From contig JAITXH010000106.1 in assembly GCA_031284845.1 (NCBI GenBank), positions 1-7,412 of the forward strand: a stretch of DNA of 7,412 nt, read 5' to 3'. Under the pieces are notes generated by a model. It was not told the DNA's origin and ran no database searches. It saw only the letters and a list, made by a program, of their open reading frames with translations. This document shows positions 1 through 6,553 of the stretch, in pieces. The DNA comes from Puniceicoccales bacterium (GTDB lineage: Bacteria > Verrucomicrobiota > Verrucomicrobiia > Opitutales > UBA953). Numbering within the stretch: position 1 is the stretch's first letter; the number at the start of each line of letters is the position of its first letter. A program made the translations under genes and the position numbers.

Positions 1-647
1 GTTTTACCTGTCCACGTTCTGGGGTTCAAGTAATCCGAACGGCTGTCAATGGCGAAGAGCGCGATTGTGGAGAGGTCAGTTTTGTAAAGCAGCACTCCCG
101 GGACGCCGCAATAACGCAAGGGCGTGACCCAAAGTTTTTCGCTGTTTCCGGCGAACGGATAGTGCTGCGCCCGCCAGTTGCCGCTGAAATTGTTGCTTTG
201 ATAGGTGAAGCCGACCTCCCAGCCGGGCAAATCTTTCGCGACCTTCCACGACGGGGTTATGCGGACGACTGGCGCGTCTTTGTCGAGCGCGAGCCGGACT
301 TGGAATGTGAGGGCAACGCCATCTACATCAGTCTTCCCGGCGAGTTCAATGGTGAGTTCGTCTATGCGTTTTGCGGTGTCCGCCGGGATGAAACGTATGG
401 TCTTACCTTTTGCACTGCGGAGGATGAGGACACCGCGGTCGAGTGGATTTTCCACGGGTTTACCGTGAAAAGAAATGGTTCCGAGCGTCCACCCGGCATC
501 AGCTTTTTGCACTTGGAACGTCACTCCTGCGGCATTGGTGAGCGTCAGCGACTCGCTTGCGGCGGCGATGGCGCCGGAGACCGGCAGCGCAAAAACGGCG
601 GCGCAGATGAAGACGATATAGAGAAAGAGTGATGAAGCGCGGTGCAT
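1..647 (-). CDS. Secreted protein of unrecognised family, N-terminal part (gene runs off left edge)
   Basis: Translating the minus strand from the ATG at 647-645 gives 215 codons without a stop, reaching the left edge, so the gene is 3'-truncated by the window. The start (MHRASSLFLYIVFICAAVFA) is a clear Sec signal peptide, with likely cleavage after an Ala near residues 28-30. The mature part is rich in alternating beta-strand patterns (VTFQVQKADAGWTLGTISFHG; LTIELAGKTDVDGVALTFQV) and aromatic residues (NFSGNWRAQHYPF). This resembles the N-terminal beta-sandwich of large exported glycan-active enzymes, but no catalytic motif is visible and I do not recognise the family. An in-frame ATG at 716-714 would add 23 residues. 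I prefer 647 because it puts the hydrophobic segment directly at the N-terminus. No good Shine-Dalgarno is seen at either start. It is divergent from the next gene. The plus-strand open frame at 162-632 is its antisense shadow. Confidence 0.8.
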   Translation of the reverse strand, partial: MHRASSLFLYIVFICAAVFALPVSGAIAAASESLTLTNAAGVTFQVQKADAGWTLGTISFHGKPVENPLDRGVLILRSAKGKTIRFIPADTAKRIDELTIELAGKTDVDGVALTFQVRLALDKDAPVVRITPSWKVAKDLPGWEVGFTYQSNNFSGNWRAQHYPFAGNSEKLWVTPLRYCGVPGVLLYKTDLSTIALFAIDSRSDYLNPRTWTGK

Positions 648-764
648 GTTGGATTTTTTTTCAGAGCTTAAAGTTGAGAAGATGTGACGGGGAGAGGAAC
701 CGTTTTGGATGAACATGTTCCGGTAATACCATCAACGAGTAAAAACTTCTCTTTAGAAGAGACA

Positions 765-865
765 TTTTAGCCGCGAATGCGCGAATGAGATACAAATAAT
801 TAAAATTCAAAAAATCTGGAGCGAAGCGGCTCTTATTCGCGCTATTCGCGCATTCGCGGCTAAAA
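765..865. repeat. Mobile-like repeat with perfect 22-bp inverted ends
   Basis: Bases 765-786 (starting TTTTAGCCGCGAATGCGCGA) and 844-865 are exact reverse complements over 22 bp. They enclose a 57-base centre that is AT-rich on the left and contains repeated ATTCGCG units on the right (835-841 and 844-850, with a related ATTCGCGG at 853-860). The roughly 100-bp unit could fold as a hairpin. It carries no credible gene and lies in the gap between the two divergent genes. Size and terminal symmetry fit a REP/BIME- or MITE-like dispersed element. That identity is inferred, since only one copy is in the window. No convincing target-site duplication is visible at its edges. The rest of the gap (648-1035) shows only the promoter described separately. 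Confidence 0.7.
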
Positions 866-924
866 ATGGTTTATCTTCAGACTTTGATTGGAAACGATTC
901 TTAAGGGGGGAATTTCGACACAAA

Positions 925-933
925 TGGTATAAT
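925..933 (+). promoter_or_regulatory. Extended -10 promoter element (TGGTATAAT)
   Basis: The nine bases match the extended -10 consensus TGnTATAAT exactly. No good -35 hexamer lies 16-18 bases upstream (that position is a run of G), which is typical of extended -10 promoters. Transcription would begin near 939-942. This would leave either a leaderless message (ATG at 943) or a leader of roughly 95-115 bases if the membrane-protein gene starts at 1036 or 1054. Sigma-factor preferences in this phylum are assumed to follow the usual housekeeping type. Confidence 0.5.
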
Positions 934-1035
934 AGCAATGCGATGTTGTGCTGGCTGGCTGGTTTGCGCCCAAAGTCTTTCCCTCTGAAGGCAATTGCCG
1001 GGTGCCCGGAAAACATTGTTGTTTTTTCCAAGCTC

Positions 1036-1782
1036 ATGGCTTCAAGTTCCCCTATGTCTCTTTTTGATAAGCTTTGTGGGCGTAGCGCGGAAAAAATCGC
1101 CGGCAAAGAAGCCGCCTCCCTGCTCAAGACTTTTTCCGGAAAAGGCGGAAAAACGGCTGTGTTCGATGGTGCGCTTGACGCGATGGAGATAGGTGTTGCC
1201 CTTGCCGCGCCGGAAAAAACCTATTTTACGCCGCTGGTCTTGGTCGAAACAGACAATGAGCTTCGCCTCGTCGCGGAAACCTCCTTTGCTGCTCCTCTGC
1301 GTTTCCTGTCGTGGTTCCGCTGGATTTGGCTCGCGGGCACTGGCGGCATGGCCTTTGCGGGCTATCAGAGTGCCTTTGACGGCAAAACGGCTTGGGCTGT
1401 CCAGGTGTTTGGGATGGTTTTTATATGTGCCTCATTGGGAATGGGGTTGCTGGGCGCATTCGTTATTTTTCCCCTGTTGAGACGTCTGTTTTTGCGGATT
1501 GATCGCCTCGGTGAAAAGACAAGTGCCGATTTCCCCGCACTGGATTTACAAGGGCAACGGCTGATTTTACCGGCGAAACGCGGGGCCGTGCCGTGGGCGG
1601 AATTGCGTGGATTTGATTTGGGTCCCGCCACGTCGGATTCATGGTTTCCCTTGCAAGCGCACACGACCGACGGGCAGATACTTTTTCTGGCAAATTATCC
1701 CAAAAGCAAAAGGCAACAGGCTGCAAAACACGCACAGGCGTTGGCCGCACGCGCCGGAGTCCGGTGCCTTGTCGGCGAGTAA
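1036..1782 (+). CDS. Hypothetical inner-membrane protein with two TM helices and a C-terminal cytoplasmic domain
   Basis: The product is about 248 residues with no family I recognise. A soluble N-terminal part of about 85 residues (Lys/Ala-rich start, then a strand-rich stretch ending near RLVAETSF) is followed by two hydrophobic helices at about residues 90-112 (FLSWFRWIWLAGTGGMAFAG) and 120-147 (from AWAVQVFGMVF to FVIFPLL). A basic stop (RRLFLRIDR) then leads into a roughly 80-residue C-terminal domain of short strands and a final Ala-rich helix. The pattern LILPAKRGAVPWAELRGFDL followed by DGQILFLANYP and a helix loosely resembles membrane-linked bacterial PH-type domains, which is a suggestion only. 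The start is uncertain. In-frame ATGs lie at 943, 1036 and 1054, none with a Shine-Dalgarno. I chose 1036 because the 31 residues before it look unlike the rest. The ATG at 1054 (MSLFDKL) is about equally plausible. Neighbours give no functional clue. Confidence 0.7.
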   Translation: MASSSPMSLFDKLCGRSAEKIAGKEAASLLKTFSGKGGKTAVFDGALDAMEIGVALAAPEKTYFTPLVLVETDNELRLVAETSFAAPLRFLSWFRWIWLAGTGGMAFAGYQSAFDGKTAWAVQVFGMVFICASLGMGLLGAFVIFPLLRRLFLRIDRLGEKTSADFPALDLQGQRLILPAKRGAVPWAELRGFDLGPATSDSWFPLQAHTTDGQILFLANYPKSKRQQAAKHAQALAARAGVRCLVGE

Positions 1783-1851
1783 AAATAAGTCCCGCATTTT
1801 TGCGGAAGCAATTTGGATGAACCCCTGTTTTACAATCTCAGCGAAACGCTT

Positions 1852-2134
1852 TCGGACGCCGCGTGGAGCGCAGCGGCTCAAACGCCAAAGGCGTTTCGGA
1901 ACTTAGCCCAGGGTTGCCAAGCGTAGCGAGGCTACCCTGGGTTTCGTTTCCCCCGCCGCCCAACCCCAACGGGGTTGCGTCTGCGTGTTTTCGGCCTTCG
2001 GACGCAACCCCGTTGGGGTTGGAAATTACCGGGAACCGGACCCAGGGTAGGCGCTCGTTCCTCGCGCCAACCCTGGGCTAAGATCCGAAACCCCGTTGGG
2101 GTTTGAGTCGCTACGCTGCTCCAACTGCGTCCGA
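1852..2134. repeat. Nested palindromic intergenic element, about 280 bp
   Basis: Almost the whole segment folds back on itself. Outer arms 1852-1883 and 2101-2134 pair imperfectly (shared core GGAGC..GCGGCTCAAAC against GTTTGAG.CGCT..GCTCC). Next, 1893-1916 pairs with 2068-2091 with one mismatch in 24, centred on TTAGCCCAGGGTTG. Then 1932-1942 pairs with 2040-2050 over 11 bp (CTACCCTGGGT), and finally there is an innermost 22-bp stem. Small hairpins sit symmetrically at matching positions in each half: AAACGCC-AAA-GGCGTTT (1880-1896) and AAACCCC-GTT-GGGGTTT (2088-2104). The open frames crossing it are artefacts of its GC-rich symmetry. I recall similar CCCAGGGT / AACCCCGTTGGGGTT palindromes scattered through Verrucomicrobia and Planctomycetes genomes, but cannot check copies here. 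The flanks at 1783-1851 and 2135-2215 show no gene. Confidence 0.8.
1960..2022. repeat. Innermost perfect 22-bp stem of the palindromic element
   Basis: Bases 1960-1981 and 2001-2022 are exact reverse complements, separated by a 19-base loop (TGCGTGTTTTCGGCCTTCG). Each arm contains a smaller palindrome of its own: CAACCCC-AAC-GGGGTTG on the left and CAACCCC-GTT-GGGGTTG on the right. The region can therefore form either one long stem or two short hairpins as a cruciform. No T-tract follows, so it does not look like a simple intrinsic terminator. Confidence 0.8.
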
Positions 2135-2215
2135 GTATGCCCAGTAGATGGATGCTGCGTTGTGACTCTGTTTTTTCGGAACAACGCTTATCCCTCACTG
2201 TTTTCCCCGCTCTAT

Positions 2216-4981
2216 ATGCTGAAATTTCCGTTTCCTCTTTTTTCCGCTGTCGCAGCGGCCTTCGCCATGCTCGCAGGCTTCCCTTGTGCTGCCGACGCCG
2301 CAAAGCTTTACGTCGAAAACCTGCGCGTCGAATACATCAAAGACCCGCTCGGCATTGATGTCGCCAATCCCCGCTTCAGTTGGGAAGTCTCTTCCACGAC
2401 ACCCAATGCGAAGCAGACAGCTTTTCGCCTCATCGTCACTACGAGCGAGCCTGAGCCCGATGGAGGTTCTCTGGGGTATGATGATGCAGTCTGGGAGTAT
2501 GAGTCACCCGAATCCGACAAATCCATTCCCAGCAGCCATGTCGTCTATGCGGGAGAGCCTTTGCTCCCGTTCACCACTTACTACTGGGCCGTCCGCGCAC
2601 TCGATGGCACCGGAGAATTGACCGACACCCCGCCGCCCGTCGCCAAGTTCACCACCGGCCCGCTCAAGCCGGCGGACTGGAAACCCGCGCAATGGATCGG
2701 CGAGCCGCCCGATTCTCCCGCCGCCAAAGTCGGCAAAGGCTACTTCGGGAACATCCCGCCCTCGCCTTACCTCCGCAAGGAAATCAAGCTTTCCCAACCC
2801 GTCCAGAGCGCGATTATCCATGCCTCGGCGCGTGGCGTTTATTATCTTTCCATCAACGGTAAAAAAGTCGGCGACCGCCAATTATCCCCGGAGCGCACAT
2901 CTTACAATAAGCACACGATGTTCCAGAGCGATGATGTCACCGCGCTTCTGCAACCCGGAGCCAACGCCATTGGCGTCGAGTTGTCCGACGGTTGGTATGC
3001 TGGTGGCGTGCACATCAACCCGAACCGGGGCGGCAATTACGGCGCACTGCGCAAATTTATCGCCCAGTTGCGCGTCACTTACGCGGACGGCACGGTAGAA
3101 GTCTTCGGCACCGACGCTTCGTGGAAATTTCTACAAGAGGGGCCGCGTTCCCAAGTCTCCATCATGGGTGGGGAAACTTATACCGCGAAAAAGGAAGTCC
3201 CCGGCTGGGAGAAGGTCGGTTTCAATGACTCCGCATGGAAAACCGCCACGGCCTACCCAAAAGAAAACGTGACCCTTGTCGCCCAGCTTTGCGAGCCGGT
3301 GAAAATCATCAAAGAGATACGCCCCGTTTCCGTGAAACCCGCCGGGAAAGATACTTACATTTTTGACCTCGGGCAAAACATAACGGGTTGGAGCCGTTTG
3401 GAGCTTCCCTATAATCCCGGACAAAAAATTACCCTCCGGCATGTCGAAGTGCTTAACGAGGATGGCACGATTTACATCGCGAATCTCCGCGCAGCGCGAC
3501 CCAATGATGTCTATATCCCCGGCGACGAAAAAACGATTGCCTATGAACCCCGCTTCACTTTTCACGGTTTTCAATATGTGCAAGTCGAAGGATTAACTCA
3601 ACCACCTTCACTTGAGACGCTTACGGGAAAAGTAGTCACCTCCTCGATGCCGGAAACCGGGTATCTGGAAACCTCGAATAAGGACGTCAACAAACTCTGG
3701 CACAACATCCGCTGGTCGCAGTGGGACAACCAGCTTTCCATCCCCACGGACTGCCCCCAGCGCGACGAACGCGAAGGCTGGATGGCGGACGCACAAGTTT
3801 TTGCGCAAAACGCCATTTACAATCTCGATATGGCTGCCTTTTACACCAAGTGGGCGCGGGACATCCGCGATGACCAGCTTCCCAACGGCATATTCCCGGA
3901 CATCGTCCCACGCGGCAAATCAGTGACCATGATAGGCGCCCCGGGTTGGGCCGACGCCGGAGTCATCATCCCCTGGCGCGTTTACGAAAACTACGGCGAT
4001 ATCCGGATACTCGAAGAGTCCTTCGACTCCATGAAAAGTTACGTGGATTACCTCCGTGCCAACAATCCGATATTTCTCTGGAAAAAGAACCGTCGCAACG
4101 ATTACGGGGACTGGCTCCACGGAGGCACCTTCAAGGAAACGAAAGACTACCCGAGACGCGGTGCCCAAATCCCCAAAGATGTTTTCGCAACCGCCTATTT
4201 TTACTACTCCACATCGCTCACTGCGGCCACCGCCAAGGTGCTCGGCAAAACTGCCGATTACGAGAAATATGCTGCCCTCGCCGAAGACATTAAGAAAGCG
4301 TTTAACGCCGCCTATGTCGCTGAGGATGGCACCGTGCGCGGCGATACGCAAGGGGGCTACGCGATGGTGTTGTTCCTGCGCTTGATCCCCGACGAAATGC
4401 GCCCCGTCGCTGTCAAAAAACTACTCGATGCCATCGAAGTTTTCGACGGGCGTCTTTCCACCGGATTTCACAGCACGATTTGGATGATGCTCGCCCTCGC
4501 TGAAAACGGGCAGGTGGACCAAGCCTATAAACTCCTTCTCAGCCGCCGGTTCCCCTCTTGGTTTTACTCCATAGATCAAGGAGCGACGACGATTTGGGAA
4601 CGCTGGGACGGCTATGTGAAAGGGCGCGGTTTTCAGAGTCCCAGCATGAATTCCTTCAATCACTATTCGCTCGGGGCCGTTGGCGAGTGGATGTATGCGT
4701 ATCTCCTCGGTATCAAGCGTGACGCGGCCTCTCCCGGCTGGCGGCACTTTTTCATTGCTCCCCAACCGGGCGGTGACCTCACATGGGCGAAAGGTAGTTA
4801 CCATGCGATCACCGGGAAAATCGAGGTGTCGTGGAAACTCAACGCTGAGGACAACACTTTTTCGTTTGAGGCTGTAGTTCCGGCGAACACCACGGCCACG
4901 GTGACAGTGCCCTTTGGCGGCGGCACCTACAAAGTGGGTTCCGGGAAACACGCATGGCGGGTGCCTACGCAAAAAAAGTAA
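2216..4981 (+). CDS. Secreted alpha-L-rhamnosidase, glycoside hydrolase family 78
   Basis: This 921-residue exported enzyme would cleave terminal alpha-L-rhamnose from plant glycans or glycosides by inversion. A signal peptide (MLKFPFPLFSAVAAAFAMLA, cleavage near AADA at residue 28) supports the ATG at 2216. The open frame extends upstream to 2096 only through the palindromic repeat. Domain order is typical of GH78. A fibronectin-like N-domain (about 30-155) opens with the family signature LRVEYIKDPLGIDVANPRFS. The rhamnosidase N-domain follows (about 181-344; RGVYYLSINGKKVGD, LSDGWYAG). Next is a beta-domain (about 375-460; IFDLGQNITGW). The (alpha/alpha)6 catalytic barrel spans about 482-835, and a C-terminal beta-domain ends the protein. 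Catalytic residues are intact: the DCPQRDEREGW motif (D512, D517, general acid E518) and the general base E795 in TIWERWDGY. The downstream rhamnose isomerase supports the substrate. The exact natural glycan cannot be read from sequence. Confidence 0.95.
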   Translation: MLKFPFPLFSAVAAAFAMLAGFPCAADAAKLYVENLRVEYIKDPLGIDVANPRFSWEVSSTTPNAKQTAFRLIVTTSEPEPDGGSLGYDDAVWEYESPESDKSIPSSHVVYAGEPLLPFTTYYWAVRALDGTGELTDTPPPVAKFTTGPLKPADWKPAQWIGEPPDSPAAKVGKGYFGNIPPSPYLRKEIKLSQPVQSAIIHASARGVYYLSINGKKVGDRQLSPERTSYNKHTMFQSDDVTALLQPGANAIGVELSDGWYAGGVHINPNRGGNYGALRKFIAQLRVTYADGTVEVFGTDASWKFLQEGPRSQVSIMGGETYTAKKEVPGWEKVGFNDSAWKTATAYPKENVTLVAQLCEPVKIIKEIRPVSVKPAGKDTYIFDLGQNITGWSRLELPYNPGQKITLRHVEVLNEDGTIYIANLRAARPNDVYIPGDEKTIAYEPRFTFHGFQYVQVEGLTQPPSLETLTGKVVTSSMPETGYLETSNKDVNKLWHNIRWSQWDNQLSIPTDCPQRDEREGWMADAQVFAQNAIYNLDMAAFYTKWARDIRDDQLPNGIFPDIVPRGKSVTMIGAPGWADAGVIIPWRVYENYGDIRILEESFDSMKSYVDYLRANNPIFLWKKNRRNDYGDWLHGGTFKETKDYPRRGAQIPKDVFATAYFYYSTSLTAATAKVLGKTADYEKYAALAEDIKKAFNAAYVAEDGTVRGDTQGGYAMVLFLRLIPDEMRPVAVKKLLDAIEVFDGRLSTGFHSTIWMMLALAENGQVDQAYKLLLSRRFPSWFYSIDQGATTIWERWDGYVKGRGFQSPSMNSFNHYSLGAVGEWMYAYLLGIKRDAASPGWRHFFIAPQPGGDLTWAKGSYHAITGKIEVSWKLNAEDNTFSFEAVVPANTTATVTVPFGGGTYKVGSGKHAWRVPTQKK

Positions 4982-4997
4982 GAAGTGAAAAGCCGAA

Positions 4998-5027
4998 GTT
5001 CACCGCCGGAGCTATCCGGGGGTGAAC
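4998..5027 (+). terminator. Strong hairpin just after the rhamnosidase gene
   Basis: GTTCACC (4998-5004) pairs with GGTGAAC (5021-5027), and CCGG (5006-5009) pairs with CCGG (5016-5019). One G/G mismatch interrupts the stem, which closes on a 6-base loop. It starts 17 bases after the stop codon. No T-run follows, so it is not a canonical intrinsic terminator. It could be a transcript 3' end stabiliser, a Rho-dependent or processing site, or a weak terminator that separates the rhamnosidase from the isomerase. Confidence 0.5.
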
Positions 5028-5287
5028 CCGTTCTGTGGCGCAAGCAAGAGCCGTTTCGCTTCAAAATATCCCTTTTTACCGGGGCAAGACCCTTTGATGA
5101 TTCAGCCATGCACCTTGCGGGGTTTGGAGCGGATTGAATAATCGGCAGATGTTCACAGCTTGCGGAAACCTCCTGAATCAACGGATCCTTTTAGCCTGCC
5201 ACTTCATCCAACTCTTATGGTTGAAAGGCCTGAAAAAACCCGTTTTCTCATCCCTCTTAAGTTGTCCACTCCAACCCACTCACACCC
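5028..5287. other. Intergenic leader before the rhamnose isomerase gene, no gene seen
   Basis: Together with the preceding hairpin, about 306 bases separate the rhamnosidase stop from the isomerase start. I find no coding region, RNA gene or Shine-Dalgarno before the ATG at 5288 (the upstream bases are CCACTCACACCC). A TTGAAA at 5221-5226 has no good -10 at normal spacing. A short imperfect palindrome, GAAAA-AACCCG-TTTTC (5232-5247), could be an operator half-pair of the LacI type, but this is weak. The length leaves room for an independent promoter and regulator binding for the isomerase-lipoprotein pair. Confidence 0.4.
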
Positions 5288-6529
5288 ATGAAAAAAACAG
5301 CCGCCATCGGTAGCTCCGATTCGTCCGCCAAATCCGCCATTGAGCAGAAAATTTTCCGCGCCCTCGATGCCTTCAAAATCGAGACACCAAGCTGGGGTTA
5401 CGCTGACACCGGCACCCGCTTCGGAAAGTTTTTTCAAGACGCCGCCGCTATTGATCTTAACGACAAGCTCGCCGATGCCGGGCAAGTCCATGCGCTCACC
5501 GGCTGCTGTCCGCAAGTGGCCGTCCATGTCCTCTGGGATTTCCAGCCCGGACAAAACCCTGCCGATGTCGCCAAGCTCGCCGACGCCCACGGTGTTAAAA
5601 TCGGGGCCATCAACCCCAATCTCTTTCAAGACCAAATCTACAAATACGGCTCCTTCGCCAACACCGATCCAGCCATCCGCAAAGCCGCTCTCGACCACAC
5701 GCTCTACTCCATTGACCTCGCCAAAAAGCTCCATTCGCGCAACATCTCCATGTGGCTCGCCGACGGCGTGAATTACCCCGGGCAGGCATCCATCCGCGCC
5801 CGCAAAAAGCGCATGGAAGACTGCCTCATCGCTGCCCACAAAAAACTCGCCCCCGACCAACTCCTCCTCATCGAATACAAGCCCTTCGAGCCTGCCTTTT
5901 ACGCCACCGACATAGCCGACTGGGGCATGTCTTTCCTTTACGCCAAAAAAGCCGGCAAGCAGGCCCGCGTTCTCGTTGACACCGGGCATCACTACACGGC
6001 GCAAAACATTGAGCAAATCGTCGCGTGGCTTCTCGCCGAAAACATGCTCGGCGGTTTCCATTTCAATGACCGTCGCTACGCCGACGACGATCTCACTCTC
6101 GGCTCCATTGACCCCTATCAGGCGTTCCGCATTTTCCACGAAATTCATTATCATGCCTTTGATAACGGCGGCAAAGCTGCGGACATCGCCTACATGATTG
6201 ACCAGTCGCACAACGACAAATCGAAGATCGAAGCCACCATCCAAACCGTTGTCACTGCGCAGGAGCTTTATGCAAAAGCCGCTCTCGTTGATCACAAACA
6301 GCTTGCCCAATACCAGTCCGACAACTCCCAAATTGACGCCGAGGAACTCCTGAAGACCGCCTTCTTCACCGATGTGAAACCGCTCATTCGCGAATGGCGT
6401 CGTCTCAACAAACTTCCGCTTGATCCGCTCGCCGCCCACCGCGCCAGTGGCTACGAGCCTGCCGCCGCGAAGGAACGCAAAGCCCGACGCAAGGCCCTCG
6501 GCATCGTCCAAGGCGGCTCCTACGCATAG
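5288..6529 (+). CDS. rhaI: L-rhamnose isomerase, Pseudomonas stutzeri (RhaI) type
   Basis: This 413-residue cytoplasmic TIM-barrel aldose-ketose isomerase converts L-rhamnose to L-rhamnulose, the first step of rhamnose catabolism. Family assignment rests on the metal-site pattern. E196 (LLIEYKPFEP), D231 and H234 (VLVDTGHHYT), H258 (GGFHFNDRRY), D266 (ADDDL) and D305 (MIDQSHND) match the Mn-binding ligands of the P. stutzeri enzyme as I recall them (E219, D254, H257, H281, D289, D327). The offset is a nearly constant 23 residues (22 for the last), so the site is complete. Length is normal (about 430 in the type enzyme). The P. stutzeri enzyme is promiscuous and also acts on rare sugars such as D-allose, so rhamnose specificity is inferred mainly from the adjacent rhamnosidase. 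ATG 5288 starts a short polar leader (MKKTAAIGSSDSSAKSAIEQ), no Shine-Dalgarno is visible, and no better in-frame start exists nearby. It is probably co-transcribed with the lipoprotein gene 24 bases downstream. The long minus-strand frame at 5204-6511 is antisense shadow. Confidence 0.93.
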   Translation: MKKTAAIGSSDSSAKSAIEQKIFRALDAFKIETPSWGYADTGTRFGKFFQDAAAIDLNDKLADAGQVHALTGCCPQVAVHVLWDFQPGQNPADVAKLADAHGVKIGAINPNLFQDQIYKYGSFANTDPAIRKAALDHTLYSIDLAKKLHSRNISMWLADGVNYPGQASIRARKKRMEDCLIAAHKKLAPDQLLLIEYKPFEPAFYATDIADWGMSFLYAKKAGKQARVLVDTGHHYTAQNIEQIVAWLLAENMLGGFHFNDRRYADDDLTLGSIDPYQAFRIFHEIHYHAFDNGGKAADIAYMIDQSHNDKSKIEATIQTVVTAQELYAKAALVDHKQLAQYQSDNSQIDAEELLKTAFFTDVKPLIREWRRLNKLPLDPLAAHRASGYEPAAAKERKARRKALGIVQGGSYA

Positions 6530-6553
6530 CAGACCCTTTTTTGTCTTTTCCCC

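Noticed and set aside
162..632. Plus-strand open frame of 156 codons
   Set aside because: It lies antisense to the continuous minus-strand frame starting at 647, which has a signal peptide and ordinary composition. The plus-strand translation is low-complexity and charged at its end.
1792..1805. CCGCA-TTTT-TGCGG hairpin after the membrane-protein gene as a terminator
   Set aside because: The stem is only 5 bp and no T-run follows, so it is too weak to call.
2096..2215. N-terminal extension of the rhamnosidase starting at a TTG inside the palindrome
   Set aside because: The extension is repeat sequence and would bury the signal peptide. The ATG at 2216 gives a normal exported protein.
1932..2303. 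Minus-strand and plus-strand frames across the palindromic element (also 1863-2081)
   Set aside because: Translations are Pro/Arg/Gly-rich products of GC palindromes, a common false-gene signature.
5098..5180. TGATTCAG (5098-5105) and CTGAATCA (5173-5180) as an operator or stem
   Set aside because: Eight-base complementarity 67 bases apart is easily due to chance, and no supporting motif is present.
5204..6511. Minus-strand open frame of 435 codons opposite the isomerase
   Set aside because: It is a codon-bias shadow of rhaI. Its translation is a Gly/Val/Glu-rich run without family features, while the plus strand has a complete metal site.
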